From Corbicula japonica (lineage: Eukaryota; Mollusca; Bivalvia; Venerida; Cyrenidae): a stretch of DNA of 64,000 nucleotides. The notes beneath the pieces are model-generated. The model did no database searches. It saw nothing but the letters and a program-made list of their open reading frames with translations, and was not told the origin of the DNA. The translations under genes and the position numbers were made by a program. Each line of letters begins with the position of its first letter. The stretch's first letter is position 1. Below are positions 49,424 to 61,468 of this stretch, in pieces. The DNA is taken from contig JAZAYU010000009.1 of assembly GCA_038501625.1 (NCBI GenBank), positions 9,104,396-9,168,395 on the forward strand. Direction: 5' to 3'.

Positions 49424-49550
49424 CCAAGGTTATAAAACTGAGCATGGAAACCAGTCTCAAATCTCAAGCATCTGATTGACTGAAAGTCGCCATTTCAGCC
49501 AATCAGATGTGAGATTTGAGACTGGTTTCCAATCTCAACTTTATAACCCT
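49424..49550. mobile_element. MITE-A, copy with small central deletion
   Basis: caaggttataaaactgagca on the left and caactttataaccct on the right. The centre reads tgactgaaagtcgccatttc, so part of the left inner arm is gone; the right arm lacks gctt before gagatttgag. Confidence 0.82.
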
Positions 49551-50554
49551 CAGTCCTAGTCCGTGGTATTTCTCATCTCTTTGTCACTAGGAACTTGACA
49601 CTGAAATTACTCGCCAAGCTAATACTATCACATTTCTAATGAGATTTGCTAATTTGACTACTGACGCGCACAGACGAGATATAACCGATGTCAAGTTACA
49701 GAGGTTTACCCAGAAATATCGTACAAATAAATCAAATTTTCAAATACCAAATAAAACCTGGTGTTTCTTTAAATTTTGTTGTATTTGAACATTTCTCAAA
49801 CATTGTTCGCAAACATAAGCTTTATTTATAGAGTTTTATCTGTTCAATTTCAGTCAATGTACTTCTATAAATTATAAATACGTATATTCAAATTAAATGA
49901 AAGACAAGTAAATCACAAATATAATCGTAATTGTTTCTTAATTTCCTTATTACTTCTAATACCGAAACTAATCAGAATTATATTTCATCAAGAATTACTC
50001 CATTGGTAAATTACATACTTTTGCTGTACTTCAGAAGCTAGAATAGCTTTCGGTGTACGATTTCAACAAGGTGTATTACTTCTCACGTAACTGCAAAAGA
50101 AAAGCGTTTGAAAGAGTATGGTCAACTACAGCGTACAAATATTCTTCAAATATGGCTGGATATAAAGCAAGAATCTTGCATACAGGGAAAAGTCAACTAC
50201 AAATAAGCGTCACTTCTGTGTTTATCTTGTATCAAGTTTAGAGACACCAGGAAAGAATAGCTCGTTATATCACAACTGTGTCTATGGAAGTTCTCTAGCA
50301 TATCAATCAAACAGCGGACAAAGATGTTATGATTTTGTGGTTAATAATTGACTGTATTGAGCATAATACACGTTAAAAGATAGTAAATTAGCTTTATATA
50401 GAAACACACAAGGGACATGAACACCAACAACTCTTAAAAATATAAGAGGAACAACTATATTTCAAACGCATGGCATTTTGTGACCAGAATTCCCATTTCC
50501 AAATAGGTTGGAGTCATTTATGTCAAAAAAGAACAATACATATCATTAATCGTA

Positions 50555-50860
50555 AACTTCAGAAAAAACAACCTCCCAATGCAGCAAAAAGGTAGAGAGG
50601 AGAAGATGGCGTGGGTTTATAAGAATATCAATTTCAAATAAGACACCACAAACAATTCACGAAAAAGAGAACCATTGTGGTTACTCCTTGGAACGGTCAG
50701 TGGCAAAACTGTGGGTTTAAACCAGGTTCTATGGTGGACCAACCTCACACTTGTCCCAACAGGTTCTCATTTGAGAGAAACAAGTACAAGGTGAAATGAC
50801 TCCAACCTACCCATCAACGCGACAATGTTGCATGCAAAAACACAGAAACACATAAAAAAA
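50555..50860 (-). repeat. Repeat C, near full copy
   Basis: From aacaacctcccaatgcagca through gaacggtcagtggcaaaact and caacctcacacttgtcccaa to gttgcatgcaaaaacaca, in the opposite direction to 36990. Confidence 0.78.
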
Positions 50861-50914
50861 TAAGTCGTTTAAGAAAAAACTAGAGCACCTAGTGCAGGAG
50901 ATTTCCTGTCTTAA

Positions 50915-51603
50915 GGGCCTTCCACACTCCTCCCAATTCTATTAATCGATTAAAAGAAAATTATCAAAATCTCAATAACCGCAAAATGCTGTAAAATGAA
51001 ACTTTGCACAAGTGTATGTTATTAATGTATCTTTATTTTACAGATGGTAAGACAAATTAGAAAAGTAAAGAAAAATAGCGAGATCTAAAAATTCCCTCAA
51101 CTTCTATTTACATAAATTCACAAAAACTAAAGAACATAAAACATCACTTTAAATGCCCACATGAGTAATATGATACTGACAACAATTTATTGTGTCCTCA
51201 TGATTTACTTTTGTAAACTTTATGAGATATTAGTAAAAGTGTGTTTGACCTTCAATTTCCTGGTCGCATAAACTGATGACAATCACTGATTTCTCTTTTA
51301 ATAGTTGATCGGTTTTTACAAAGTACACAACATTTTCTTGTCAGTATCATTGCGCTCACAAGGGAATTTAAAGTTATGTTCTGCATCGCCTGGTTTTTAT
51401 GAATTTATGTAAATAGAATTCAAGGAATTTTTAGGTCTAGCTTTGTTTCTTTACTTTTCTATTTTGTCTTACTGTATGCAAAATAAAGATACGTTAGTAA
51501 CCTTCATTTGTGCAAAGTTTCATTGAATGGCATTTTGTCATTACTGAGATTTGATGATTTTTATTTTATCGATGAATAGGATTGGGAGGAGTGTGGCGAT
51601 GCC
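50915..51603. mobile_element. 689-bp TTAA element with about 210-bp TIRs
   Basis: TTAA at 50911-50914 and 51604-51607. The ends are gggccttccacactcctccc and gggaggagtgtggcgatgcc. TIRs 50915-51131 and 51395-51603 are diverged (roughly three quarters identical by eye). A TTAA duplication fits piggyBac or Kolobok groups. Unrelated in sequence to the 53.3-kb element. Confidence 0.8.
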
Positions 51604-51607
51604 TTAA

Positions 51608-53019
51608 ATAAGTTTTTTTTATTGAAACCACACATTGATTTGTTTGAAACCAATGTATTGGTATCTCCAGATTATGCTTTTAATTCATTTGTTGTTATAA
51701 CTGTTTTGGTGCATAATACTTTGTAAAATAAATTTCTTTACTGTGGCATTCCTATTTTTATTTGATCAATAAAGGAAAGTCACTATATTGCCATTAACTG
51801 TTTTGCTGAAATTTTAGTATGGTTATTATTATTGATATTGCGGTTTATATTCTAAGATATTTGTTTTTCATAATTTAAAGCCATTAAAGGTTTCTACAAG
51901 TGCTGACAAACCGCTAAGACCAGAACATTTTTTAAGTATTTGAAGACTATGTCGAGCTGTTCAGTCATTTTGTCGTCGGCGTTCCCGTTGCTGTCACACT
52001 TTTGATTGAATTTGGTGTGCAACATTATTATATCTTACAAAATTCTATAGCTGATGATTTAAGAACTTGCACATTTGCACCATTATTATCCTGTATGTTT
52101 CTTTCAAGAGCCATTCCTCCAACATAAGTTTTATAAATATTCGCCCCCCTAAGACAATTAAGAATTTCTATTCTAAAATAACAGCTTTGGAACAATATCC
52201 TTGTCATATCTAGGATGTGTTTGCACAGTCACCCAACCGTTTCTAGTTTTTTATATTTAATTATGTACCTACGTAGAATTTTAAAGTTGACATGCGACAC
52301 CCTTTATTACGTGCCTATAGAACTAAGTACACAATTGTATAAGCCATGATTCACAACTGCGTTAAAGCAACAACAGAAAACCAACAAAAGTTTTCATTAC
52401 AAATTCTCTATCAATAGTTTAATGTTATTTTTTTAAATTAAAAATTATATAAATCTTAGCTTGACTTCTTACGCACACCCTTTTTCTTTTCACTCTTTCT
52501 ACTAACCTGTTTTAGAATAATTGTATTTATCAATATATTAACTTAAAAATCAAACAGAACCTGTTCTTCTTTCCATCCCCGGAAAAATTAGCAAAGTTTC
52601 TGTAGATAACAAGTCATCACCATGGGATTACGACACAGTAATTTTGTACACCGATGTACACTTAAGTACCTCCAGTTTACCTTAGTTTCTGGGCACTCTA
52701 TTCAAATATATTAACCTCTTTTACGATGTGATAATTCTAAATAATAGTCAAAGACTAGAACAATATCAAATGGAAAATTTGAATTAAGACCTCAATCACT
52801 AAATAAGGTATTTGTAGTATTTATTGTATACTTAGAAGCTTTTATGAGAAAAAGACGACATTTTATCTAACTTTGTTCATATAAGCAGCTGTTTACACTA
52901 GAGATGGGTAATTGTAATTAAAATAGAAACAAATTGTCATTTTTTGTATTTCTCAGTTAAAATTATTTAGTTTAAAAACCACTTTGTTGAATTCTGACAC
53001 GACTTTTGTTTGAAAATTT
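51608..53019. other. AT-rich intergenic, nothing recognised
   Basis: No gene or repeat end found. Confidence 0.35.
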
Positions 53020-53105
53020 AAGTTCTCTTTTCATCTCTGCTTTTTGGCTGTGTGGGGAGGCTGTGTTTCATATGACGCTATTCTTGATATGCATGTCTCA
53101 ACTTC
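53020..53105 (+). repeat. Repeat C, tail fragment
   Basis: gctgtgtggggaggctgtgt and tattcttgatatgcatgtct. The front of the element is absent. Confidence 0.65.
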
Positions 53106-53295
53106 ATTAACAAAAAAAATTGATGTAATATTTTATATTGTAAGAAAAGCAAATCGTGCCAAATAAAAACAACAACAACAACAAGTAGCAAAACATTGGG
53201 GGCTTAGAGATAGCATTTTAACACTTGACACACCTTAAAGCCCATTGACCTTTTTTGTGTATGTAATCAATTCCAATATTCAATTATGGTATTAA

Positions 53296-54285
53296 GAGGT
53301 CGCAAACATTGAAAATGGCGAAAAGTGGCTAAAATTTCAAAAATGAATTTTGGGGGAAATACTTATTGTCACCTAGATTTTAGTAAAGAAATGTATTTAG
53401 CTAAGGACATAGTTAATGTTTGCAAGCTCAATTTAGTCTAATTCATGTTCTAATTACCAAGCACATATACTAAAACAAAAGAAAAACCGTTTGCATTAGA
53501 ACTCTGAAATTCATGGACAATATACCAAAGCAACTCATACCTGAAATAAGCATATGCTGGTCTACAATGTTTAGTGCCAATTCGTCAAAATAATGTTCGG
53601 GTTTTCCAGAAATTCAAGGAAAACTTACTTCCGGGTTTCTACTTTCAGTTTCAGTTTGAAGTCAATTTGTACTTTTTAAAATTTCTGACATTACTTTGAC
53701 AGATGACCGCAAAGTATTGTAAATAAGTGTTTACCTATATCATTTTTCTAAACGTTTTAAACAGCCATACCAGACTTCTTGTGCAAACGGTATTTCTTTT
53801 TTGTGTGTGTCTGTTCTATGTAAATAAAGCATTTTTTCAAACAACTTGAGCATCCAAATATTTCTTCACTTTTTTTGATCTGCCAATGAGACTTAATGTC
53901 GAGTTTTGAAAATGTACATCAAAGTGTTTGACTTCAAGCCGAAAGTAGAAACCCGGAAGTAAGTTTTCCTTGAATTTCTGGAAAACCGTAACATTATTTT
54001 GACGAATTGGCACTAAACATTGTAGACCAGCATATACGTATTTCAGGTATGAGTTGCTTTGGTATATTGGCCATGAATTTCAGAGATCTCATGCAAACGG
54101 TTTTTCTTTTGTTTTAGCATGTGGTAATTAGAACATTAATTAGACTAAATTGAGCTTGCAAACATTAACTATGTCCTTAGCTAAATACATTTTATTACTA
54201 AAATCTAGGTGGCAATAAGTATTTCCCCCAACATTCATTTTTGAAATTTTAGCCACTTTTTGCCATTTGCAATGTTTGCGACGCC
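53296..54285. mobile_element. 990-bp foldback element with about 370-bp TIRs and TTAA duplication
   Basis: TTAA at 53292-53295 and 54286-54289. Ends gaggtcgcaaacattg and caatgtttgcgacgcc. The arms (53296-53665, 53915-54285) are nearly identical, so the transcript or single strand could fold into a long hairpin. No transposase. Single-arm relatives lie at 40441 and 58606. Confidence 0.9.
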
Positions 54286-54289
54286 TTAA

Positions 54290-55480
54290 GTTTCTCATAG
54301 TGAAGAAGGCTAACAGTCACTTTTGTTTGTGGTTTCTAAAGAATTTTCTTCTTTTGCAATTGAATTAATAATTTAAAACAAATATTGATGTATTTCACAA
54401 TGATATTTTTAAAAAGCATTTTAAAGATTTTTCATATCCGTTTGATTAAAGACAAAGGTCAAACAGGTAAAAAAGTGTATGACCATCCGATTTTCAATTA
54501 ATTTAGTCGACAAATGGCCATAAATGTCTGGAAATAATATTTCTTCTACTGGGTCGCGAACCCGCACTGTCGTATGAAATATATGCAAAGTTTTAAATAA
54601 ATGAATTAGTATTGGCAGATGGCAGTTTATTACCAGTCTATTGTCTCCTGTATCATAACTTTGTTCAGACATAAATGTACAAAAAGAAAGGAAACCACCA
54701 TCAGAACGTTGTATTTGCTTTTTGCCCATTGGGGATGCTGTTGCATCTCTTTAAAGCACTAAAAGATTCAAGCTACAAATATATTATAAAACTGTTGCAT
54801 TCCCTGGGAGTAAAATTCGACTTTACGTTTCTTTCACATCTGCATTCGCGTAAATCTTTAAATATGAGGAAGTATCTTTTATGATCAGGAACTAAAACGA
54901 CGAAGACGAATTCATTGCGATTTCCAGACAGCACGTGACAACTGCTTTTGTAAATGTAAATTACAGCTGATGAACGGCACTCTTGACAGCAGTTGACAGC
55001 AATACACATCATTTTCACATTCTTTACGATCATGCTAAGACATTACATATGACAACAGCTATGCGAGTCTAAAGGACAATAAATAAACGCTTTTAGTACA
55101 CGCATTTAAAGTTAAGTGCGTATATGAGATCGCATAAAGCCGCAATAATACCAAATTCAAAAGACTTTATAACCAGCACCCTTTTCATGTTAAAAGCAAA
55201 CGCTGCTACGCAAAAGATAATAAAATGGACAGGTTTTATATTCTGCCCGGAGATTGCGTAAAATGAAACTGAACGCATTAAGGCATTAGTGGTCTAAAAC
55301 AATCGTTCTCAATCCGATGGCAATATATTATAATTTCAAGGATTGGACTTCTTTTTAGTTCTGAGAGAAATTTAACTGAAAGAGATTTTTTCCCAGAAAC
55401 GTTTAGAACGACAGATGATTTCCAATAATATGTCTCGGAGAGAGGCAGCAATTAACCACATTGCCTTATTGCCTGTTTTG
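54290..55480. other. Intergenic, nothing certain
   Basis: A 102-codon minus frame (54729-54421) has ordinary composition but no domain I recognise and no splice support. Left uncalled. Confidence 0.35.
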
Positions 55481-55483
55481 ACA

Positions 55484-55610
55484 TATAAAAGCACCTGTCG
55501 CGACAAGACTAACACTTGTATTTGCGTTCAGAGTGAGAAGAAAACATAAAAGCGCGAGTTAATCTTTATTACAATGGAGATCTTAAAGCGATGTGTATCT
55601 TCTGAAGGTT
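55484..55610 (+). promoter_or_regulatory. Candidate TATA promoter with short first exon
   Basis: TATAAAAG at 55484-55491 is a full TATA consensus. An ATG follows at 55574 and opens eleven codons (MEILKRCVSSE) up to a possible donor GTTGGT near 55607. No second exon was found, the donor is weak, and such strings occur by chance in AT-rich DNA. Confidence 0.2.
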
Positions 55611-56049
55611 GGTAGAAAATATTTCAGCTGTGCTCTGCCACTCTAAGACTTCAAATCGACTTAATATATATCATAACACAGATTTTTCTTCTTCTAAACC
55701 ACCAAAACCTTGATACGAATGGCGATTTTAAAACAATAAGCTGATGCTTGTTTAAGTTCATGATGTTTGAATACTTTAAGCAGTTAAGTTAACAGTCACG
55801 AATTCACTTAACAAAACATGTTAAAATTTACGAAGTACAGATAAATTACGTGCATTCATCAAAGAGCAAATCAAAATGCTCTATTTATTTATTTCACGAT
55901 TCGTTCGTCAACGCACAATTCTACACAAATACCATTATTTTTTGAACATATTACTAAATTTAACAGTATATGCTACGTAGTATATTTAAAATTAAATATC
56001 TACAGAAATTTTCTACATAAATTTTATAGTCAGAATTTTTTTATGTATA

Positions 56050-56226
56050 CAGTCAAACCTGTCTTTGGCAGCCACCCAAAGGAGTGACAAAAAGTGGCTG
56101 CTGAAGACAGGTGGCTGTTAAAGACAGTATAACATAATAACAAAATGTCAGTTAAGTTCATATTCGAACTGGCTGTTTAAGACAGGTGGTTGCTATTCGC
56201 AGTGGCTACTAAGGCAGGTTTCACTG
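56050..56226. mobile_element. 177-bp Tc1/mariner-like MITE
   Basis: Ends CAGTCAAACCTGTCTT and AAGGCAGGTTTCACTG flanked by TA (56048-56049, 56227-56228). Internal tggctg/cagcca repeats are numerous (gtggctgctgaagacaggtg). Confidence 0.82.
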
Positions 56227-56737
56227 TATATAAACAGTACATGTATATGTTATGTTAAATTCTAGCAGCACAAAGTTTTTTGTGATATTTATAAAAATGT
56301 ATTATATCGCGAGAAAATGAAAGCTGTTGGGCTTCAACGCTTACACAATAGGAATAAAGCGATGAGTCATTTTAATGTTGGTATGTGTGGTCCTATAAGA
56401 ATTTCGAAACACAACTGTAAGTGTAGAAAGAAATTATTTATTAAATCGCTTTGTTATTGTGACCGAAATTAATAAAATTTCGATACTGGCTGAATAAAGC
56501 AATCTGAATAGGCGAATTTCGATATTTGCCGATTTAATTAACCTTAATAATTAAAGGGATTTCTATGTCTTTTTTCAGACACAAGTACAAACCGTTTGTT
56601 CGCAAATTCCCGTACTTATTAAGGTTTTCTTGATATAATTTATCGTGTTCATTTAGTAAACAGTTGGGATTTGTACAAGGGCTCGTCAGCAATCCTATAA
56701 TTGAGATCGCCCTATTACTAGTATTCAACTAGACAGG

Positions 56738-56808
56738 ACCCAAGATCATAAAAACTGGGGTTTGAGTCTGGTGTCCTGATTTAGTTTTATGATCTTGGTT
56801 CTAGGTCA
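56738..56808. mobile_element. MITE-A, divergent subfamily, ends only
   Basis: aggacccaagatcataaaaa joins directly to gagtctggtgtcctgattta and ttatgatcttggttctagg. About 80 bp of the middle is missing. It shares ends with the 33.86-kb copy. Confidence 0.75.
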
Positions 56809-56919
56809 GCGCAACCCTGTCGAGGCAGAATATTCGGATTCATTTCAGAAACATGTAAGCACACACTGGTTGTTCATTAAAACTCGTGTTGATGAAGTTT
56901 CTTTGATATTCAATGGTAT

Positions 56920-57252
56920 AATAAAGGAATGACAAGGATGGATAAGTATATTCTTGAATTAAGTTACTAGAATTGGTGTGGATTTTATATGATACGAGTA
57001 ATCGCAAGTTAATTTGTACATCACGATTTTCATAACCTTTAGGTGTTTTTTTCTTAGAAATTTGAGTTCTTTTTCAAATAAAACGATAAAGTAAAGAAGT
57101 GACATGGTAGGGTTAGTATATTCTTGATTAAGGTTACCAGAATCGGTGTGGATTTGATATGATACGAGTAATCGCAATTTAATTTGTACAGCAAGATTTT
57201 CATGAACTTCGAATGTTTTTTTTTTCTTAGAAATTTGAATTATTTTCAAAAT
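56920..57252. repeat. Direct tandem duplication, about 169 bp
   Basis: gtatattcttga begins at 56947 and 57116. Both units carry gatacgagtaatcgcaa and ttcttagaaatttga. Roughly 85-90 percent alike by eye. Confidence 0.85.
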
Positions 57253-57587
57253 GAAAATAAGGCTATACCATTACAAACACTTTTCTGAATGAGATGATCA
57301 TATATTGTGAATAGGACACAGCTCAAATATACATGTTAATACAAGACAAAGTTGAAGGATATCAAAGGTAACATGTCTAAAAGCTGATCAATATATCCAA
57401 CCGCATTTTGCTGTTGAGATAATACTGAAATGTAAAGTCAACTATAAGAAATTCGAGAAAGACTAACATCTAGTCAACTTCCTTTCAATGGCAAATCAAT
57501 TTGCTGTATCTTTTTAAAGCCCGACATTTATGCTCACAGCCAGCACAATAAAAGTGACACAATAATTTAATGGTATGTTGAAAAAAG

Positions 57588-57622
57588 GTGAAATATGCAT
57601 ATCAGGAATCGCCACATTCAGA
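57588..57622 (-). repeat. Repeat C, tail fragment
   Basis: gtgaaatatgcatatcagga and gccacattcagaaa match the ends of other minus copies. Confidence 0.6.
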
Positions 57623-58605
57623 AACAAGAAATATCTTTAAAAAAAGATAAACGGCGTAGATTGTATATGAAATGAAGCAGTTTGTAGCTGGTATTATTCA
57701 CTTCATCTTGATTTACGTGTAAATTAAATAAGTTCATTGTGAATCCTTCACAATGACTTTTTATTAAAATTACTTAGATTTGAATGTAAAATTACATCCC
57801 GCACAAATTAAGGAACAGATAAATAGATTTTAATTTTGTTTATAAATGTGAATCTAAAAATTATGAAAAACGGATTTTAAAGGTCTTTGCTTTATTAATA
57901 CCTTAAACATAAAAAGCAAGTTAGTAGAGGATGTATTAATTACCAAGATAATAAGAAATTCATTAAAGATCTTAAGACTTATTGTGAGCAATAAACATTA
58001 ATAAAGAGTCACGTGTAAGTGTTTTCTTCAAAACTTGAAGAGAATTTCCTAGGAATATGAAACAGTTCTAGAATATACCACAACTTTCTACTCTGTGAAA
58101 GCTGTATGCTTTAATAGCAATCTGATAAAAATCATCTACTGTAAACCATTACGCTAGCATTTTCTTAGATATTACTTCGGACTCGAAGTTTTGTCGCGTA
58201 ACATATTACACATAGTTGCCAGATTTAAGACAAGTAAGCACATTGTAAAATCCTCAGTCGCGATAAAGAATGAGTTTTAGATTAGAAACGTATTGTAAAA
58301 GGTCATGGTTGTGTTTATTCTTAAAACATAATGTATCAGATGATATATCAATTGCTGAAAGAATAAAATATATTTAGTGAAGACTTCAAGACTTACATAG
58401 CGAACTCATTGTTTATATCGCGTAGCATATTATATACAGCTGCCCGATTTAAGAGACGGGTAAACATTTTAATTACTGAAAGAGCCGGGGTAAATTTCCA
58501 TTAACTAAAAACTCACAAATATTACAATAATTCAAGCTCGCAGATTTTATTACTTAAATTTTAAGCTTTACAGTGAAAGTGTAACAAAGTAGAAATCTAT
58601 AGAAA
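57623..58605. other. AT-rich intergenic, nothing recognised
   Basis: No supported feature. Confidence 0.35.
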
Positions 58606-58964
58606 TCTACTTTCGGTTTGAACCAGGTAGTAAGTTTTCCTTGAATTTCTTGAAAACCCTAACATTATTTAGACGAATTGGCACTAAACATGGTAGACCA
58701 GCATATACTTATTTCAGATATGAGTTGCTTTGGTATATTGTCCATGAATTTCAGAGTTCTCATGCAAATGGTTTTTCTTTTTGTTTTACTAGTATGTGCT
58801 TAGTAATTAGAACACGAATTAGACTAAATTGAGCTTGCAAACATTAACTACATCCATAGCTAAATACATTTCTTTACTAAAATCTAGGTGGCAATAAGTA
58901 TTTTCTCCAAAATTCATTTTTGAAATTTTAGCCAGTTTTCGCCATTTGCAATGTTTGCGACCTC
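58606..58964. mobile_element. TTAA foldback element, single right arm
   Basis: From ctactttcggtttgaa through agtaagttttccttgaattt to tgtttgcgacctc followed by TTAA (58965-58968). Only one arm of the 53.3-kb family is present. Confidence 0.8.
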
Positions 58965-59324
58965 TTAAGCCATTTCCAGTTACTTTCGCTTTCATTTTGT
59001 ATAGGTTGATATAAAAGAGTGACTGTATTGTTGTTGACAAATAACTAGCCAATGACGAGTACTGTAGTGTGCCTCATTTCAACATCTTTCAACACAAGAG
59101 AATAGCAAAGATTTAAACGTCACAGCAATAATCGTTTCAAACAGTGTAAACTAATTGTTTAAAAATCCCACAAGATACCTCTTCATCCTGCTAGATGCCT
59201 CTCCGGTGGAAATAGCTACCAATCGAAATAATTTATTTAATTTTCCCGCTGCATAATAATATTATACGAGTATTATTTACAACACTTCATTGGTTAATAA
59301 ATTAGGTCAAAAGTGAGCTTAGAC

Positions 59325-59575
59325 AGCTACGCCGAAAAAATAGCCTCCCCACACAGTCAAGAAGAAGAGAGAGGGAGAGAGCATGGTTAATAAATGATCA
59401 GTTTCAAAAAAAGACAAACAAACAATTAACAAAATGAGAACCCGAGGGGTTACCGCCTAAGAACGGTCAGTGGCAAATCAAATTGCCACTGGGGGTTTAA
59501 ACCAGGTTCTAGGGTGCACCAACCTCACACTTGCCCCAACAGGTTCTCAAATCACAAAACAAGTACAAGTTGTCC
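59325..59575 (-). repeat. Repeat C, near full copy with short GA seed
   Basis: gcctccccacacagtcaaga, agaagagagagggagagagc, gagaacccgaggggttaccg, ccaggttctagggtgcacca. This is the best view of the unexpanded purine tract. Confidence 0.8.
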
Positions 59576-59645
59576 TTTTGAAATAAGAGATTTACGTTTC
59601 TATGAACAAGTTATTTGAAAGAATTCTTTATTTTCATAGAACTGA

Positions 59646-59679
59646 CCCCCCCCCACACACACACGCACGCACGCACAAA
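59646..59679. repeat. CA/CACG simple repeat after C run
   Basis: ccccccccacacacacacgc followed by acgcacgcac. Confidence 0.9.
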
Positions 59680-60399
59680 AGAAAATATATTTTGCATAAG
59701 ATATCAGGAAATGCTGTTTAAAACGTTTAGAAAAACGACACATCTATCGCGTATGTTACGTCGTCTGTTAACTGATATGATAGCTTTCAAATGACACCTC
59801 AATTGAATTGACTTTGTTACCGAAAAGAATTGCTACAACATGATTTAGATTAGTAAATACTTAGAACAGGTATTGGTCATTTAGGTATATTGCCCATAAG
59901 TTCTTTCTTTTATTGTAGTATGTGCTTGGTAATTAGAGCAATTTGACTGAACTCAGAGTGCAAAGTTTTTTGCCAATCCTTTAAATAGATGATAAAGTAG
60001 TTTCAAAAGAAATACATTTTTTATATTAGTCCAAATTGAATATTACCAAGATAAATATTTATTTCTTTACCATATAAAAGTTAATGTTGCATTTTTTATG
60101 TTTTAATGTTCCCCTGAAAAGAGAAACAATCTTTTAATATAAATATATGTCTAAATTAATGCAATTTGTATGCTTTCCAGTACTGATCACCCATGTTAAA
60201 TAATTCCGCTTCAACAATATTTTCGCGATTTAACCGCTCACCGCTGAACGTTATTAACTGATATTGTGAATTTGAATTCTGTGGGTGTCAGTATTCTAAA
60301 CTCTTTTGAGAAGTCAGTTTTCTATCATTTTGAATAATGTTTTACTACTAAATCATTTAATATTTCGTACATTTCTTACATGGGTTTTAAAAACACCTC

Positions 60400-60725
60400 C
60401 TGCCCATGCGTTCATGTTGAAAATTGATGAAAACTTCGACCCATGCGTTCATATTGAAGATTTTCTAACTTTTGATTTAAATCCAAAAATACGTAAGTGA
60501 AATCGTGGAGCCTTATAGCATATTAAGACATGTTCTAAATGAACCTTTAGGACGAAACAAAGGCCCAGGGATATGCTTTATTGTCGAAATATTGACTTTT
60601 AAAGCGCGATTTTGCCATTTTTTGCGATTTTCTTGTGCAGTTGTTGTGAATGTTCTCAGAAGTTAACGAAACATTGGCGAATTTGCGATGACCATCATTT
60701 AAAGTTAATATAGGAGATCAGCATA
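60400..60725. repeat. Dispersed repeat E, copy 2
   Basis: cccatgcgttcatgttgaaa ... aatattgacttttaaagcgc ... gttgtgaatgttctcagaag, in the same order as 38790-39100. Confidence 0.7.
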
Positions 60726-61315
60726 GGCTATATCTTTATGTGATAGATGCCTTTTCAAAGAAATGCGAGACGATTTACTTACCAAAGTACCCAATTCCCT
60801 CCTGAAAAAGCGGTCTATCCATGCGTTCTCCTCCTGGGACATATAGTGAACGATTGGACTGGGTGAATTAAGGTGTCAAAAGTAAAAGCAGCGTCAAATA
60901 CGACCTCCACCGATACATAAATGACGATTTTTCCCGAAGACGATGTTAAATAAAAGGACAACGAATCTTCCATTTATGTAACAAGATAATCCCCTTCAAC
61001 CTTACTGCTTTGATAATAACGGTCACTAATTTGGATTAATTTAGTTTTAACATAATAATTATTTACAGTAATACTTATTGTTATTCTTTTTATTCTGTTT
61101 AAAAAGACCCAATCCCTCATGTTTTCTCTATAAATATACGTATGTGCCCTTTTTTTATTTAAAATAATTACACCTTACACACACAGCCAATATTATTTTA
61201 ATCGCTTGCAATTGATTTACTTATTAAGTGCATGCTCTTATGAAGTCATATTTTTGCTCTTACACGATTCTGTTTATTAAAAGGCTAATTTCATACATGT
61301 AACATAATATACTGC

Positions 61316-61468
61316 TCAGGTCCCAAGGTTATAAAGCTGAGATTAGAAACCAGTCTCAAATCTCAAGCATCTGATTGGCTGAAATGGCGACTGGTCGCCA
61401 TTTCAGCCAATCAGATGCTTGAGATTTGAGACTGGTTTCCAAACTCAGTTTTATAACCTCCAGCCCTG
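61316..61468. mobile_element. MITE-A palindrome, complete copy
   Basis: caggtcccaaggttataaag to gttttataacctccagccct. The arms are nearly perfect, the centre is cgactggtcg, and both CCAAT motifs are intact. Confidence 0.88.

Noticed and set aside
54421..54729. 102-codon minus-strand ORF as a gene
   Set aside because: No recognisable domain and no exon partners. The length is compatible with chance.
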